Of a DNA stretch of 64,000 bases, positions 8,438 to 18,182 are shown in pieces; position 1 is the stretch's first letter; each line of letters opens with the position of its first letter. The position numbers were made by a program, and so were the translations under genes. The stretch covers positions 1 to 64,000 of the forward strand of contig JAGWIC010000003.1 of the NCBI GenBank assembly GCA_028866435.1, written 5' to 3'. The stretch comes from Lysobacteraceae bacterium. GTDB lineage: Bacteria > Pseudomonadota > Gammaproteobacteria > Xanthomonadales > Rhodanobacteraceae. The notes under the pieces are model-generated. The model was not told the DNA's origin and made no database searches. It was given only the letters and a program-made list of their open reading frames with translations.

Positions 8438-10093
8438 ATGTCCTATCAGGTACTCGCCCGCAAGTGGCGCCCGCGCAAGTTCGCCGAACTGGTGGGCCAG
8501 GAGCACGTGGTGCGCGCGCTCACCAATGCGCTCGATAGCGGGCGCATGCACCACGCCTACCTGTTCACCGGCACCCGCGGCGTGGGCAAGACCACGATCG
8601 CGCGCATCTTCGCCAAGTCGCTCAATTGCGAACGCGGCCAGTCGGCCGATCCCTGCGGCGAGTGCTCGGTATGCACGGCGGTGGACGACGGTCGCTTCGT
8701 CGACCTGCTGGAGATCGACGCGGCCAGCAACACCGGCGTGGACGACGTCCGCGAGGTGATCGAGAACGCGCAGTACGCGCCCTCGCGTGGCCGCTTCAAG
8801 GTGTACCTGGTCGACGAGGTGCACATGCTGTCGAAGAACGCGTTCAACGCGTTGCTGAAGACGCTGGAGGAGCCGCCGCCGCACGTGAAGTTCCTGCTCG
8901 CCACCACCGACCCGCAGAAACTGCCGGTGACGGTGCTGTCGCGCTGCCTCAAGTTCAACCTGAAGCGGCTGCTGCCGGAGCAGATCTCCGGCCAGATGCG
9001 GCACATCCTGGGCGCGGAGAACATCGCCTACGAGGACGGCGCGATCGACGAGTTGGCCCGCGCGGCGGACGGCTCGCTGCGCGACGGCCTGTCCCTGCTC
9101 GACCAGGCGATCGCCTACGGCGGCGGTGCGCTGTACGCCGACGACGTGCGCACCATGCTGGGCAGCGTGGCGCGCGGCCAGGTGCTGGGCGTGCTCGACG
9201 CGCTGGCGGCGGGCGACGGCGCGCGTTTGCTGGCCGAGTGCACGCAGATCGCCTCGTACTCGCCGGATTTCGGCGGCGTGCTGGACGACCTGGCCGGCGT
9301 GCTGCACCGCTTGCAGCTGGTGCAGTTGATTCCGGGCTATCGGCCCGAGCAGGACGCGGACGAGGATCACGCGCTCGCCGCGCTGGCCGAACGGATCGCG
9401 CCCGAAGACGTGCAGCTGTATTACCAGATCGCCACCGCGGGGCGGCGCGACATGGCGCTCGCGCCGGACGCGCGCACGGGGTTCGAGATGGCCTTGCTGC
9501 GCATGCTGGCGTTTCGGCCGGGCGACGCCGCGGCGGCCGTGGCGACGGAGCGGCCCGCCGCGGCGAGCCTGCCCGCGCGGGTAGCGGCGGCGGTACCCGC
9601 CATGCCTGCCGCGACCGTGCCGGAGCGGCTGGCCGCCAGACCGCCGGTGGCGGCAGCGCCTGCCGCCGCCATCGCACGGGATGCCCGCGGCCTGCCGGAC
9701 TGGGAGGCGTTGATCGAGCGTGCCGGTCTGCGTGGCCCGTTCGGCCTGCTGGCGCAAAATGCGGTCCTGCGCGAACGCGATGGCCAGACGCTGGTGCTGG
9801 CGTTGCCGCCGGCGCACATGAGCCTGGCGGTGGAGCCGATGGTCAGCCAGATGGAGGAGCGCATCAGCCAGGCGCTGGGCGAGCGCATCCGGCTGCGGTT
9901 TGCCGTGCACAGCCAGGGCGCCGCCGCGGAAACGCCGGCCGCGCGCGCCGCACAGGCGCGCGACCATGCGCAGGCCAGCGCCGAGCAGGCGATCGAGGAC
10001 GATCCCCTGGTGCAGTCGATGAAGCGCGACTTTGGCGCGCGCGTCGTGCCGCAGTCGATCAAACCCTTTGACAGTGAATCCGGAGCCGTGTGA
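8438..10093 (+). CDS. dnaX: DNA polymerase III subunit gamma/tau
   Basis: MSYQVLARKWRPRKFAELVGQEHVVRALTNAL...LFTGTRGVGKTTIARIFAKSLNCE. Confidence 0.98.
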   Translation: MSYQVLARKWRPRKFAELVGQEHVVRALTNALDSGRMHHAYLFTGTRGVGKTTIARIFAKSLNCERGQSADPCGECSVCTAVDDGRFVDLLEIDAASNTGVDDVREVIENAQYAPSRGRFKVYLVDEVHMLSKNAFNALLKTLEEPPPHVKFLLATTDPQKLPVTVLSRCLKFNLKRLLPEQISGQMRHILGAENIAYEDGAIDELARAADGSLRDGLSLLDQAIAYGGGALYADDVRTMLGSVARGQVLGVLDALAAGDGARLLAECTQIASYSPDFGGVLDDLAGVLHRLQLVQLIPGYRPEQDADEDHALAALAERIAPEDVQLYYQIATAGRRDMALAPDARTGFEMALLRMLAFRPGDAAAAVATERPAAASLPARVAAAVPAMPAATVPERLAARPPVAAAPAAAIARDARGLPDWEALIERAGLRGPFGLLAQNAVLRERDGQTLVLALPPAHMSLAVEPMVSQMEERISQALGERIRLRFAVHSQGAAAETPAARAAQARDHAQASAEQAIEDDPLVQSMKRDFGARVVPQSIKPFDSESGAV

Positions 10094-10416
10094 TGAGAGG
10101 ACAGATTGGTCAACTGATGCAGCAAGCCCAGCGCATGCAGGAAGACATGAAGCGGGCGCAGGAGGAGATCGCCCGGCAGGAAGTCACCGGCAGCGCCGGT
10201 GGCGGCCTGGTCAGCGTGGTGATGACCGGCGCGCACGAGGTGCGGCGGGTGCAGATCGACCGGCAGACGTTCGCCGACGATCCCGAGATGGCCGAGGACC
10301 TGGTGGCTGCGGCGATCAACGATGCCGTCAACAAGGTGGCCGAACTCAGCAAGGACAAGCTCGGCGGCGTCACCGCCGGGATGAACCTGCCGGCCGGCTT
10401 CAAGATGCCGTTTTGA
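10093..10416 (+). CDS. YbaB/EbfC family nucleoid-associated protein
   Basis: MRGQIGQLMQQAQRMQEDMKRAQEEIARQEVTGSAGGGLVSVVMTGAHEVRRVQID; between dnaX and recR. Confidence 0.97.
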   Translation: MRGQIGQLMQQAQRMQEDMKRAQEEIARQEVTGSAGGGLVSVVMTGAHEVRRVQIDRQTFADDPEMAEDLVAAAINDAVNKVAELSKDKLGGVTAGMNLPAGFKMPF

Positions 10417-10419
10417 AGA

Positions 10420-10516
10420 CAGGAGTGAGTGGAGAGGAGTGAGAAGAGAGAGAAGGCATCAATCTGCCGCTCTTTGCTTTTCTCTCACTCCTCACTCCTC
10501 TTCACTCATTTCTCGA
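10420..10516. repeat. Intergenic inverted repeat with ~7-bp tandem arms (GGAGTGA-type), ybaB-recR
   Basis: Left arm AGGAGTGAGTGGAGAGGAGTGAGAAGAGAGAGAAGG; right arm CTTTTCTCTCACTCCTCACTCCTCTTCACTCATTTCTCG is its imperfect reverse complement; ~20-nt spacer. Confidence 0.8.
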
Positions 10517-10523
10517 ATCGTCC

Positions 10524-11126
10524 ATGACCTCAGGCTCTTCCCTCCTCGCCGACCTGATCGAAGCGCTGCGCTGCCTGCCCGGCGTGGGCGGCAAGAGCGC
10601 ACAGCGGATGGCCTTCCATCTGCTGGAGCGCGAGCGCGAGCGGGGGTTGAGGCTGGCCGGCGTGCTGGAGCAGGCGATGCAGCGCATCGGCCATTGCGGG
10701 CAGTGCCGCAATTTCAGCGAGCAGCCGCTGTGCACGCTGTGCGCCAACGGCAGTCGCGACCGGCACACCCTATGCGTGGTCGAGACGCCCAGCGATCTGG
10801 CGGCGATCGAACAGGCCACCGGTTTTCGCGGCCAGTATTTCGTGCTGATGGGGCGACTGTCTCCACTCGACGGCATGGGGCCGGAGGAGCTGGGGCTGGC
10901 GCAGCTGGCCCAGCGTCTGGCCGAGGGTGAGGTCGAGGAAATGATCATCGCCACCAACCCCACCGTGGAAGGCGAGGCCACCGCGCATTACCTGGCCCAG
11001 CTGGCACGTGCCGGCGGCGTGCGGCCGACCCGCCTGGCGCATGGCGTGCCGCTCGGTGGCGAACTGGAGTATGTCGACCGCAGCACGCTGGCGCATGCGT
11101 TCGGCGGTCGCCAATTGCTGGATTGA
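10524..11126 (+). CDS. recR: Recombination mediator protein RecR
   Basis: [25 protein letters not shown]4 zinc motif [22 protein letters not shown] region. Confidence 0.98.
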   Translation: MTSGSSLLADLIEALRCLPGVGGKSAQRMAFHLLERERERGLRLAGVLEQAMQRIGHCGQCRNFSEQPLCTLCANGSRDRHTLCVVETPSDLAAIEQATGFRGQYFVLMGRLSPLDGMGPEELGLAQLAQRLAEGEVEEMIIATNPTVEGEATAHYLAQLARAGGVRPTRLAHGVPLGGELEYVDRSTLAHAFGGRQLLD

Positions 11127-11146
11127 AACCCCCAACGGAGTCCGTC

Positions 11147-11491
11147 ATGAGCGACACCATCTTCAGCAAGATCATCCGCCGCGAGATTCCTGCCGACATC
11201 GTCTACGAGAACGACGACGTGCTGGCCTTTCGCGACCTGAATCCGCAGGCGCCGGTGCACGTGCTGTTCATCCCGAAGCCGCCGCTGGCCACGCTCAACG
11301 ATGCGGTGGCGGGCGACGCCGGGCTGCTCGGCAAGTTGCTGCTGGCCGCGGCGGCATATGCGAGGCAGGAAGGCTTTGCCGAGCAGGGCTACCGCACGGT
11401 GATCAACACCAACGAGGATGGCGGTCAGACCGTGTACCACCTGCACCTGCACCTGCTGGCGGGGCGCCGCATGCACTGGCCGCCGGGCTGA
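11147..11491 (+). CDS. HIT-family (histidine triad) protein
   Basis: MSDTIFSKIIRREIPADIVYENDDVLAFRDLNPQAPVHVLFIPK ... VYHLHLHLLAGR. Confidence 0.95.
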   Translation: MSDTIFSKIIRREIPADIVYENDDVLAFRDLNPQAPVHVLFIPKPPLATLNDAVAGDAGLLGKLLLAAAAYARQEGFAEQGYRTVINTNEDGGQTVYHLHLHLLAGRRMHWPPG

Positions 11492-11505
11492 GCGAGCCGG
11501 CCCGG

Positions 11506-11542
11506 ATGCAGGAACGCCGGCGTGGAGCCGGCGTTCCTGCAT
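11506..11542. terminator. Perfect 16-bp-stem hairpin between convergent HIT and slp genes; candidate bidirectional terminator
   Basis: ATGCAGGAACGCCGGC-GTGGA-GCCGGCGTTCCTGCAT. Confidence 0.7.
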
Positions 11543-11546
11543 GCGC

Positions 11547-12137
11547 TTATTTCGGCGGTGGTGGCGGTGGTGGCTGACGCACCACGATCACCCGCGGCGC
11601 GGCCCAGTACGGGTAGCCCCATGGGCCGTAGAAGCCCGGTCCGAAGCCGGGGCCCCAGAACGGGTCGTAGTAGGCCGCCGGATAGGCCACATAACGCGGG
11701 CGCTTCGGCCACAGGTAGACGACATTGGCCTCGACGCGCGGGTAGGCGTAGTCGTAGTCGCCCACTTTCTTCGTCACCGTGCCATGCAAGGTGCCGGTAA
11801 CCGTCAACTCGCGTCCGCGAACGAAGACCTCGGGGTCGTAGAAGCCGGCACGGCAGGCGACGAAGCGGCCCATGTTCTCACCGGCGCTGCCGCCTTCCGG
11901 GCGGGCCTGGCTGTCCAGCGGCCGCGCCAGCAGGTAAAAGCAGGTCTGCTGCTGGCCGGGCTCGGTCTTGATGATCTCACCACCCCAGCGGACCTGGGTG
12001 CCGCCCGCGCCGCCTTGCTGCGCGGCGGCGGTGGAGAGGTTGGCGTAGTTGCCTTGCAGCGGCTGCGGAATGGTCGCGCACCCGCCCAACAGGGCGAGGG
12101 CAGCAGCCAGGGTGAGTGGGCGGTACAGGGAGTACAT
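11547..12137 (-). CDS. Slp-family outer-membrane lipoprotein
   Basis: Lipobox ALLGGCATIPQPLQGNYANLS; Slp-like VRWGGEIIKTEP and GRFVACRAGFYDPEVFVRGRELTVTGTL; Pro/Tyr/Gly-rich C-terminus ending PPPPPPPK. Confidence 0.85.
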   Translation of the reverse strand: MYSLYRPLTLAAALALLGGCATIPQPLQGNYANLSTAAAQQGGAGGTQVRWGGEIIKTEPGQQQTCFYLLARPLDSQARPEGGSAGENMGRFVACRAGFYDPEVFVRGRELTVTGTLHGTVTKKVGDYDYAYPRVEANVVYLWPKRPRYVAYPAAYYDPFWGPGFGPGFYGPWGYPYWAAPRVIVVRQPPPPPPPK

Positions 12138-12184
12138 GGGGTATCTCTCCTTCAAGGGCGATGGCGCGAGCCATCGTGTCGGTG

Positions 12185-14158
12185 CTATTTGACCACGTTG
12201 CGCACCCGAAAATTCCGCACGGCACGCTGAAAGTCCCGCAGGGGTTCAGGCGGTGGTTCGTGATGGGCATAGCGCAGTTGCAGGTAGCTCCTCATCAATA
12301 GCGAAATTTGCTCGCGCTGGGCCGGCAACGCGCGCGCGGCGCGACTCAGGTAGTGCCGCGGACCCTCGCCGGTCCGACGAACGATGCCCTGGCGCGCCAG
12401 TTTTCCTTCCAGCCGGTGCAGCGACGCCCGCAACGGATCGCGCGGCCGGCGCTGCCACAAGGCCCAGGCGAGCCCGATGGCAATGAACAGCAGGCTGCCC
12501 AGCGCCAGCAGCACCGCCAGCGTCTGCGTATCGGCATCGGCAATGCCGAACGGGGTCAGCAGGCCATGCTGGCGCAAGGCGTCGAAGCCGATAACGCCCT
12601 GATCCCACCATCGGTTGACAATGTCCCAGGGGTTGCGGACCACCTGCAGCCAGTCGCGGCGATACCAGCCCAACTGGTCGCCCGCCGCGGCGGCGGCCCC
12701 GAGGGTGACGCGCTGGGGGCGCACGGCGCCGGTGGGGTCGACCCGCACCCAGCCGCGGCCGTCGAGCCAGACCTCGCTCCACGCGTGCGCGTCGGAATTG
12801 CGCACCAGCAGGTAGTTGCCGAGCGTGTTCCAGTAGCCGCCCTGGTAGCCGGTCACCACGCGGGCGGGGACGCCGGCGGCGCGCATCAGCACGGTGAAGG
12901 CGGAGGCGTAGTGTTCGCAGAAGCCCGCGCGGGTATCGAACAGGAAGTCGTCGACGGCATCGCGGCCCAGCGGTGGCGGCGCCAGGGTGTAGCTGAAGCC
13001 GCCGTCGTGGAACAGGTTCAATGCGGCCTGCACGATGGCGGCGTCGTCCTTGCCGTAGTGCCGGCGCCACTGCGCGGCCAGCGCCAGCGTGCGCGGGTTG
13101 AAGTTCGCCGGCAGGCGCAGGCCGAGGCGTTGCGTGCGCGCGTCCAGCGCCGGTTGCAGGCGGTAACGCAGCGCCGATGTCAGGTGATAGGTCAGCGGGT
13201 CGTTGACCGGCTTGTCGGCCAGCACTTCGCGGTCGCGCAGCAGCACGGCCCCGGGCGGGGCGGTCAGCGGTACGTCGAGGGTGGGCAGGATGCGCTGGTG
13301 GCCGGGTTGCAGGCTAATCCGGTAGCCGACCGAGCCGGCGACCTCGACCGGCGCCGGCTGGCCGGCGGCCTGATGCTTGTCGTATCGCCAGCTGCGGCCG
13401 TCGTAGTCCCACATCACATAGGCGCGGAAATAGCGCTGGTCCGGCGGTGGCGGTGCCGCGTCGAAACTCACCCGCATGGCCGGCCGATCGTCGGTGAGCA
13501 GTTCGGTGAATTCGCCCGGACTCATGCTGTCGCTGAGTCCGCTGCGCGCCTGGTCGGCGGCGGGCGCGCCCCACAGCGGCGAACTCAACCGTGGCACCAG
13601 CAGGAAGCCGAGCAGTGCCAACGGCAGTGCGGCCGCGGAAAGCGCCACCGCGGGCAGCAGCGTTCGCGCCAGGCTGGTGCTCAGCTGCGCCGGCTGCATC
13701 GCGCGCAGCGTGGCCAGCGCGGGCAACAGGCCGAGTACGACGACGATGGTGGATACCAGGCCCTGGTCGAACAGCAGCGCGTCCATCAAGGTGAAGCAGG
13801 CAAAGCCGACCCCGACCCGCACGTCGCGCTCGGTTTCCGTTTCCAGCAGCTTGAGGATCAACAGCCCCACGGCAAGCGCCGTGCCGGGCGCGCGGCCGAA
13901 AACACTGCCGTACTGGGCGATCACCGCAAGGGTCAGCAGCAACAGCAGCGGGATTTTCAGCCAGCCCGGGGCCCGGGCGGAGCGCTGGCGCCGTTGCCAC
14001 CAGCGCCAGCCCAGGATCAGCGCGAGTGCGCCGCTGAGCGGAACCGGCAGATGCGGCGTGTGCAACGCCAGCACCAGCGCGCAGGTGAGGCTCAGCAGAT
14101 CGAAGCTGCGGGTGCCGATCGCCGGCTTGAGGGCGGTCTTGCCGGGCGCCGCGCTCAT
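12185..14158 (-). CDS. TgpA-type DUF3488/transglutaminase-like membrane protein
   Basis: N-terminal TM region; YTLAPPPLGRDAVDDFLFDTRAGFCEHYASAFTVLMRAAGVPARVVTGYQGG ... DAHAWSEVWLDGRGWVRVDPT. Confidence 0.93.
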   Translation of the reverse strand: MSAAPGKTALKPAIGTRSFDLLSLTCALVLALHTPHLPVPLSGALALILGWRWWQRRQRSARAPGWLKIPLLLLLTLAVIAQYGSVFGRAPGTALAVGLLILKLLETETERDVRVGVGFACFTLMDALLFDQGLVSTIVVVLGLLPALATLRAMQPAQLSTSLARTLLPAVALSAAALPLALLGFLLVPRLSSPLWGAPAADQARSGLSDSMSPGEFTELLTDDRPAMRVSFDAAPPPPDQRYFRAYVMWDYDGRSWRYDKHQAAGQPAPVEVAGSVGYRISLQPGHQRILPTLDVPLTAPPGAVLLRDREVLADKPVNDPLTYHLTSALRYRLQPALDARTQRLGLRLPANFNPRTLALAAQWRRHYGKDDAAIVQAALNLFHDGGFSYTLAPPPLGRDAVDDFLFDTRAGFCEHYASAFTVLMRAAGVPARVVTGYQGGYWNTLGNYLLVRNSDAHAWSEVWLDGRGWVRVDPTGAVRPQRVTLGAAAAAGDQLGWYRRDWLQVVRNPWDIVNRWWDQGVIGFDALRQHGLLTPFGIADADTQTLAVLLALGSLLFIAIGLAWALWQRRPRDPLRASLHRLEGKLARQGIVRRTGEGPRHYLSRAARALPAQREQISLLMRSYLQLRYAHHEPPPEPLRDFQRAVRNFRVRNVVK

Positions 14159-15111
14159 GGCAGCCGCGCCAGCGCGTTCATGCAGCGCACGTGGTGGACC
14201 GGGCCACTGCCGCTGCCGATTTCCTCGGTGGGCAGCCACAGGCCGACCTGGCGCTGCTGCGAGTTCGCTTCGTTCAGCCAGCGGGCGAGCCGGGAGATCC
14301 GCGATTCGTCATCCATGCCACGCAGCTGGCGCCAGTCCAGTTGCCATTGCGGGCGCGACTGCGGTTGCTCGAAGTCCTTCACCATCAGGTGGTCATGGCG
14401 GGCGCTGGCTTTCCACGCGACATGCCGCTGCGGATCGCCGGCGCGGTAGTCGCGCAGCGCGGCCAGTTCGTCGCCGCGGTGCAGGCGCATGTGTTGCGCG
14501 TCTTCGGCCGGCGCCTGCGGCGGCGGGCCGGCGGCCTCGGGCCGCGGCCAGACCAGCACCGATTGCTCGGGATGCAGCCAGCTCCACGCACGGAACAGGC
14601 CCAGCGGCCAGGTGCTCCACAACCGCAGCCGCGGCAGCGCCTGCCAGCCGCGGATGTCGGTGTTCAGCATCAGCCTGACGGCGGTGGGCTGGTCGCCATC
14701 GAGCATGAAGGCGACTTCATTGTCTTCCAGGTCGATGCGAACGGCCTGCCGCAGCCGATCGGAGTGGAAGGTCAGGGTCAGCGCCAGCGGTTCGCCGGCG
14801 ACGGCATGGCCGGCGTCGATCTGCGCCAGTCGCAAGCCGTCGAGATCGCGGAAGGCCACCAGCATGCTGGCGGCCGCCGCCGCACCGAGCAGGCAGGTAA
14901 GCAGCAGGGCGGCGTTGTTGGAGTAATTCAGCGCGCCGACCAGCATCACCAGCAGCAAGGCGGAGAAGCCCAGGCCGAAGGCTGTCGGCACGATGTAGAT
15001 GCGGTGCCGGTGCAATGTGATGGGCAGCGGTTCGGGACGACGGTAGCGGGTGAGCGCGGGCAGCCGGCGCTCGGCCCATTGTTGCAGGCGCTGCAGCGTA
15101 CGGCGCATCAA
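14155..15111 (-). CDS. DUF58 domain-containing protein
   Basis: EDAQHMRLHRGDELAALRDYRAGDPQRHVAWKASARHDHLMVKDFEQP; between MoxR and TgpA genes. Confidence 0.9.
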   Translation of the reverse strand: MMRRTLQRLQQWAERRLPALTRYRRPEPLPITLHRHRIYIVPTAFGLGFSALLLVMLVGALNYSNNAALLLTCLLGAAAAASMLVAFRDLDGLRLAQIDAGHAVAGEPLALTLTFHSDRLRQAVRIDLEDNEVAFMLDGDQPTAVRLMLNTDIRGWQALPRLRLWSTWPLGLFRAWSWLHPEQSVLVWPRPEAAGPPPQAPAEDAQHMRLHRGDELAALRDYRAGDPQRHVAWKASARHDHLMVKDFEQPQSRPQWQLDWRQLRGMDDESRISRLARWLNEANSQQRQVGLWLPTEEIGSGSGPVHHVRCMNALARLP

Positions 15112-16049
15112 TCCACCGCCACCTCGGTCAGCAATTGGCGCGCCAGGGTGTCGCCGTTCGCTCCCCGCGCCGGCAGCAGCCGGTGCGCGGCCAGCGGCAC
15201 GAACAATGCCTGGATGTCTTCCGGCAGCACGTGGCCGCGGCCGCTGATCAGCGCCCAGCTGCGCGCTGCCGCGAGCAGGGCCAGGCCGGCGCGCGGCGAC
15301 AGGCCGGCGCGGATGTCGGGGTGTCGACGGCTTGCGGCCAGCAGGGCCTGCAGGTAGTCGAGCAGGGCGCTACTGGCGGTGATGGCCTGGGCCTGGCGGT
15401 TGAGGGCAGTCAACGCGGCGCCGTCGAGTTGCGGGGCAAGCTCGGCCAGCATGTCGCGGCGATCGACGCCGCTGAGCAGGGCGCGTTCCGCGCTGGCGTC
15501 GGGATAGTCCAGCGACAGCCGCAGCATGAAACGGTCCAGTTGCGAATCGGGCAGCGGGAAGGTGCCGTTGAGGTCGAGCGGGTTCTGCGTGGCGACGACA
15601 AAGAAGGGCAGCGGCAGCGCATGGGTCTGGCCGTCCACGGTGACCTGGTTTTCGGCCATGGCCTCGAGCAGGGCGCTCTGGGTCTTGGGGCTGGCGCGGT
15701 TGATCTCGTCGGCCAGCAGCAGGCCGGTGAAAATCGGGCCTGGATGAAAGCGGAACTGCCCGGTTTCGCGCTCGTACACGCTGACGCCGATGATGTCCGA
15801 CGGCAGCAGGTCGCTGGTGAACTGCACGCGCTGGAAATCCAGCGAGAACGTGGCCGCCAGCGCGTGTGCCAGGGTGGTCTTGCCGACCCCGGGCACGTCC
15901 TCGAGCAGCAGGTGGCCGCCGGCGACCAGGCAGGTGAAGGCCAGCTTGACCTGGCGAGGCTTGCCCAGCAGCACGCGGTTGACCTGGGCGATGGCGGCAT
16001 CCAGCCGCTGGCGCAGCGGCGCGTCGTGTGGCTGGGTCATGGCGGACAT
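15108..16049 (-). CDS. MoxR-family AAA+ ATPase
   Basis: GGHLLLEDVPGVGKTTLAHALA, RVQFTSDLLPSDIIGVSVYE, LLADEINRASPKTQSALLEAMAENQVTVDG. Confidence 0.97.
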   Translation of the reverse strand: MSAMTQPHDAPLRQRLDAAIAQVNRVLLGKPRQVKLAFTCLVAGGHLLLEDVPGVGKTTLAHALAATFSLDFQRVQFTSDLLPSDIIGVSVYERETGQFRFHPGPIFTGLLLADEINRASPKTQSALLEAMAENQVTVDGQTHALPLPFFVVATQNPLDLNGTFPLPDSQLDRFMLRLSLDYPDASAERALLSGVDRRDMLAELAPQLDGAALTALNRQAQAITASSALLDYLQALLAASRRHPDIRAGLSPRAGLALLAAARSWALISGRGHVLPEDIQALFVPLAAHRLLPARGANGDTLARQLLTEVAVD

Positions 16050-16133
16050 CGCTGCTCCGGGAAACGGGTAGGGTCGTGGCGTGACGGCGGTTGACGGGCG
16101 GTCAGTGTAACGGCCGCCGACGGCGGGTTCTGC

Positions 16134-16733
16134 TCAGGGCAATTCGATACCTGTCTCGCGCAACAGCCGCGCCAGCGCGATCAGCGGCAAGCCGATCAGC
16201 GCGGTGGGGTCGTGGCTGTCGATCGACTCGAACAGGCTGATGCCGAGGCCTTCGCATTTGAAGCTGCCGGCACAGTCGAGTGGTTGCTCGCGTTCGACAT
16301 AGCGTTCGATTTCCCCGGCGGCCAGGGACCTGAAGCGTACGCAGGTGTGGTCCACATGGGTCCATTGCCGGTGCTGGCGGGTATCGAGCAGGCACACCGC
16401 CGTATGGAAATGCACCTCGCGCCCCGAGCAGGCGGCCAGTTGTGCCCGCGCGCGGGCGGCGCTGCCGGGCTTGTCCAGCATCCGGCCGGCCAGCTCCGCC
16501 ACCTGGTCCGAGCCGATCACCAGGGCGTCGGGCCAGTCGCGGGCCACCGCCGCAGCCTTGGCGATGGCCAGGCGCAAGGCCCGGTCCGCCGGCGACTCAT
16601 GCGGAAGCGGCGCTTCATCGGTACCCGGCGCCGACTGTTCGAAACCGGCAAGCAGTCGCCGCAGCAACTCGGCGCGATAGCGGGAGGTCGAGCCCAGCAC
16701 GATCCGGGGCAACGGCATGGAAAGGCGGCTCAT
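16134..16733 (-). CDS. Maf-family nucleotide pyrophosphatase
   Basis: RIVLGSTSRYRAELLRRLL, VIGSDQVAELAGRMLDKPG, GSFKCEGLGISLFESIDSHDPTALIGLPLIAL. Confidence 0.95.
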   Translation of the reverse strand: MSRLSMPLPRIVLGSTSRYRAELLRRLLAGFEQSAPGTDEAPLPHESPADRALRLAIAKAAAVARDWPDALVIGSDQVAELAGRMLDKPGSAARARAQLAACSGREVHFHTAVCLLDTRQHRQWTHVDHTCVRFRSLAAGEIERYVEREQPLDCAGSFKCEGLGISLFESIDSHDPTALIGLPLIALARLLRETGIELP

Positions 16734-17185
16734 TGGTCAGCGTCGCGGCGGATCTGTTCGCGCATGGCGCTGTTCAGGTCGCTGTGGGCCTGGGTCAGGG
16801 CCTGCAGCAGGGGCTGCAGGCGGTCCCGCGCGTCATGCATGGCCGTCGCCGTTTGATCCAGCTCGCCCTGGCTCGCGTGGGGCGCACGGTCGCGGATCCA
16901 CAGCCGTTGCGCCAGCAAGGCGCGCAGGCCGGCATCGATCGCGTGGCGTGCCTCCTGTTCGCTGGCGGCCGGCAGGTCGGGGTTGAGCGACATCACGGCA
17001 TGCGCTTGCTGCAGGCCGGAGCGGCAGGTCTTGAGGTCGGCCTCCAGGCGGTCGGCCAGATCCAGCATGTTTTTCAAGCTGTTGCCGCGTTGGGCCAGCC
17101 GCCGGCGTTGCAGCAACGCGACGCCGACCACGACGACCATCAGGCAAAAAAACAGTGCGGCGCCGAGGGACAGGGTCGAATTCAA
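16730..17185 (-). CDS. Hypothetical single-TM protein with coiled-coil-like C-terminus
   Basis: N-terminal TM LGAALFFCLMVVVVGVALL; short overlap with maf. Confidence 0.7.
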   Translation of the reverse strand: MNSTLSLGAALFFCLMVVVVGVALLQRRRLAQRGNSLKNMLDLADRLEADLKTCRSGLQQAHAVMSLNPDLPAASEQEARHAIDAGLRALLAQRLWIRDRAPHASQGELDQTATAMHDARDRLQPLLQALTQAHSDLNSAMREQIRRDADQ

Positions 17186-17330
17186 GGGCGATGGATTCAG
17201 GCAGGCGGGCGGTCAGTCTGCCGCATCGGGGCCGGATCAGGCAAAATGGCCGGCCCGGCGGGTCCGGATCGGCGTTGTTGGCGCCGAACGGGTTGACTTC
17301 GGGTCTCTTCAAACCTACTATTTCGCGATT

Positions 17331-17849
17331 ATGTCCGTGACACTGCCAGAGTCCGTGGACGCTTGGCGCATGGTGTCCGCGCGGCGTTCGTTCGTGGGAA
17401 CGCTGCCCATCGCGACCATGCGGCGCCTGTGCGAGGCGTTGGCTGGCACGGATGGCGAGGTGGGCTACGAGCTGGATTTCGGTCGGGACGGCCTCGGCAC
17501 CAGTTATGTCGACGTGCGCGCCCAGGCTTCGCTGACCCTGTTGTGCCAGCGGACGCTGGAGCCGTTCGTGATGCCGATCACGCTGGATACGCGGCTCGGC
17601 CTGATCCGGCAGGAGTCCGACGAGGCCGGCTTGCCGCCTGATTGTGAACCGCTGCTGGTGGCCGAGAATGGACGCCTGAATCCGGCGGATGTGATTGAAG
17701 ACGAATTGTTGTTGGCCCTGCCGCTGGTTCCGGTCGACCCGGACAGCAGTTTGCCAGATGAAGTGACAGGCCATGAGCCGGAGGAGGATTCCGCCGGTGA
17801 GGGGCGCTCCGAGAATCCGTTTGCGGTGTTGCGCGAACTGAAGAAGTAA
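17331..17849 (+). CDS. yceD: YceD/DUF177 family protein
   Basis: [12 protein letters not shown]-like core, [27 protein letters not shown]-terminus; directly upstream of rpmF. Confidence 0.92.
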   Translation: MSVTLPESVDAWRMVSARRSFVGTLPIATMRRLCEALAGTDGEVGYELDFGRDGLGTSYVDVRAQASLTLLCQRTLEPFVMPITLDTRLGLIRQESDEAGLPPDCEPLLVAENGRLNPADVIEDELLLALPLVPVDPDSSLPDEVTGHEPEEDSAGEGRSENPFAVLRELKK

Positions 17850-17916
17850 CCATCGACCCGGACCCGGTCCTGGTCATCCCGATTTCAGATCATTCCGTTT
17901 CAGCTGGAGAAATACC

Positions 17917-18111
17917 ATGGCAGTTGCCAAGAGCCGCCGTACCCCGTCCACCCGCGGCATGCGTCGTTCGCACGACGCCCTGAAGACCGTGCAGCTGTCC
18001 ACCGACCCGACCAGCGGCGAGGTGCATCTGCGGCATCATGTCACCAAGGATGGCTTCTATCGCGGCAAGAAGGTGATCGAGACCAAGGGTGCGGTGTCGG
18101 TCGAGGATTGA
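17917..18111 (+). CDS. rpmF: 50S ribosomal protein L32
   Basis: [53 protein letters not shown]. Confidence 0.98.
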   Translation: MAVAKSRRTPSTRGMRRSHDALKTVQLSTDPTSGEVHLRHHVTKDGFYRGKKVIETKGAVSVED

Positions 18112-18152
18112 CTGTTGCGGCCGGCTCCTCGCGGGCTCCGCCAGGCGATCTT

Positions 18153-18182
18153 GCAAAACGGCGCGGCGACGCGCCGTTTTGC
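18153..18182 (+). terminator. Hairpin terminator downstream of rpmF
   Basis: GCAAAACGGCGCG-GCGA-CGCGCCGTTTTGC. Confidence 0.8.

Noticed and set aside
8438-10093. Programmed frameshift in dnaX (gamma subunit)
   Set aside because: No A-AAA-AAG-like slippery heptamer noticed; the ORF reads continuously through tau.
12061-12137. Upstream ATG (12155) for the Slp lipoprotein
   Set aside because: MYSLYRPLTLAAALALLGGC gives a standard lipoprotein signal peptide; the longer start adds charged residues of no clear use.
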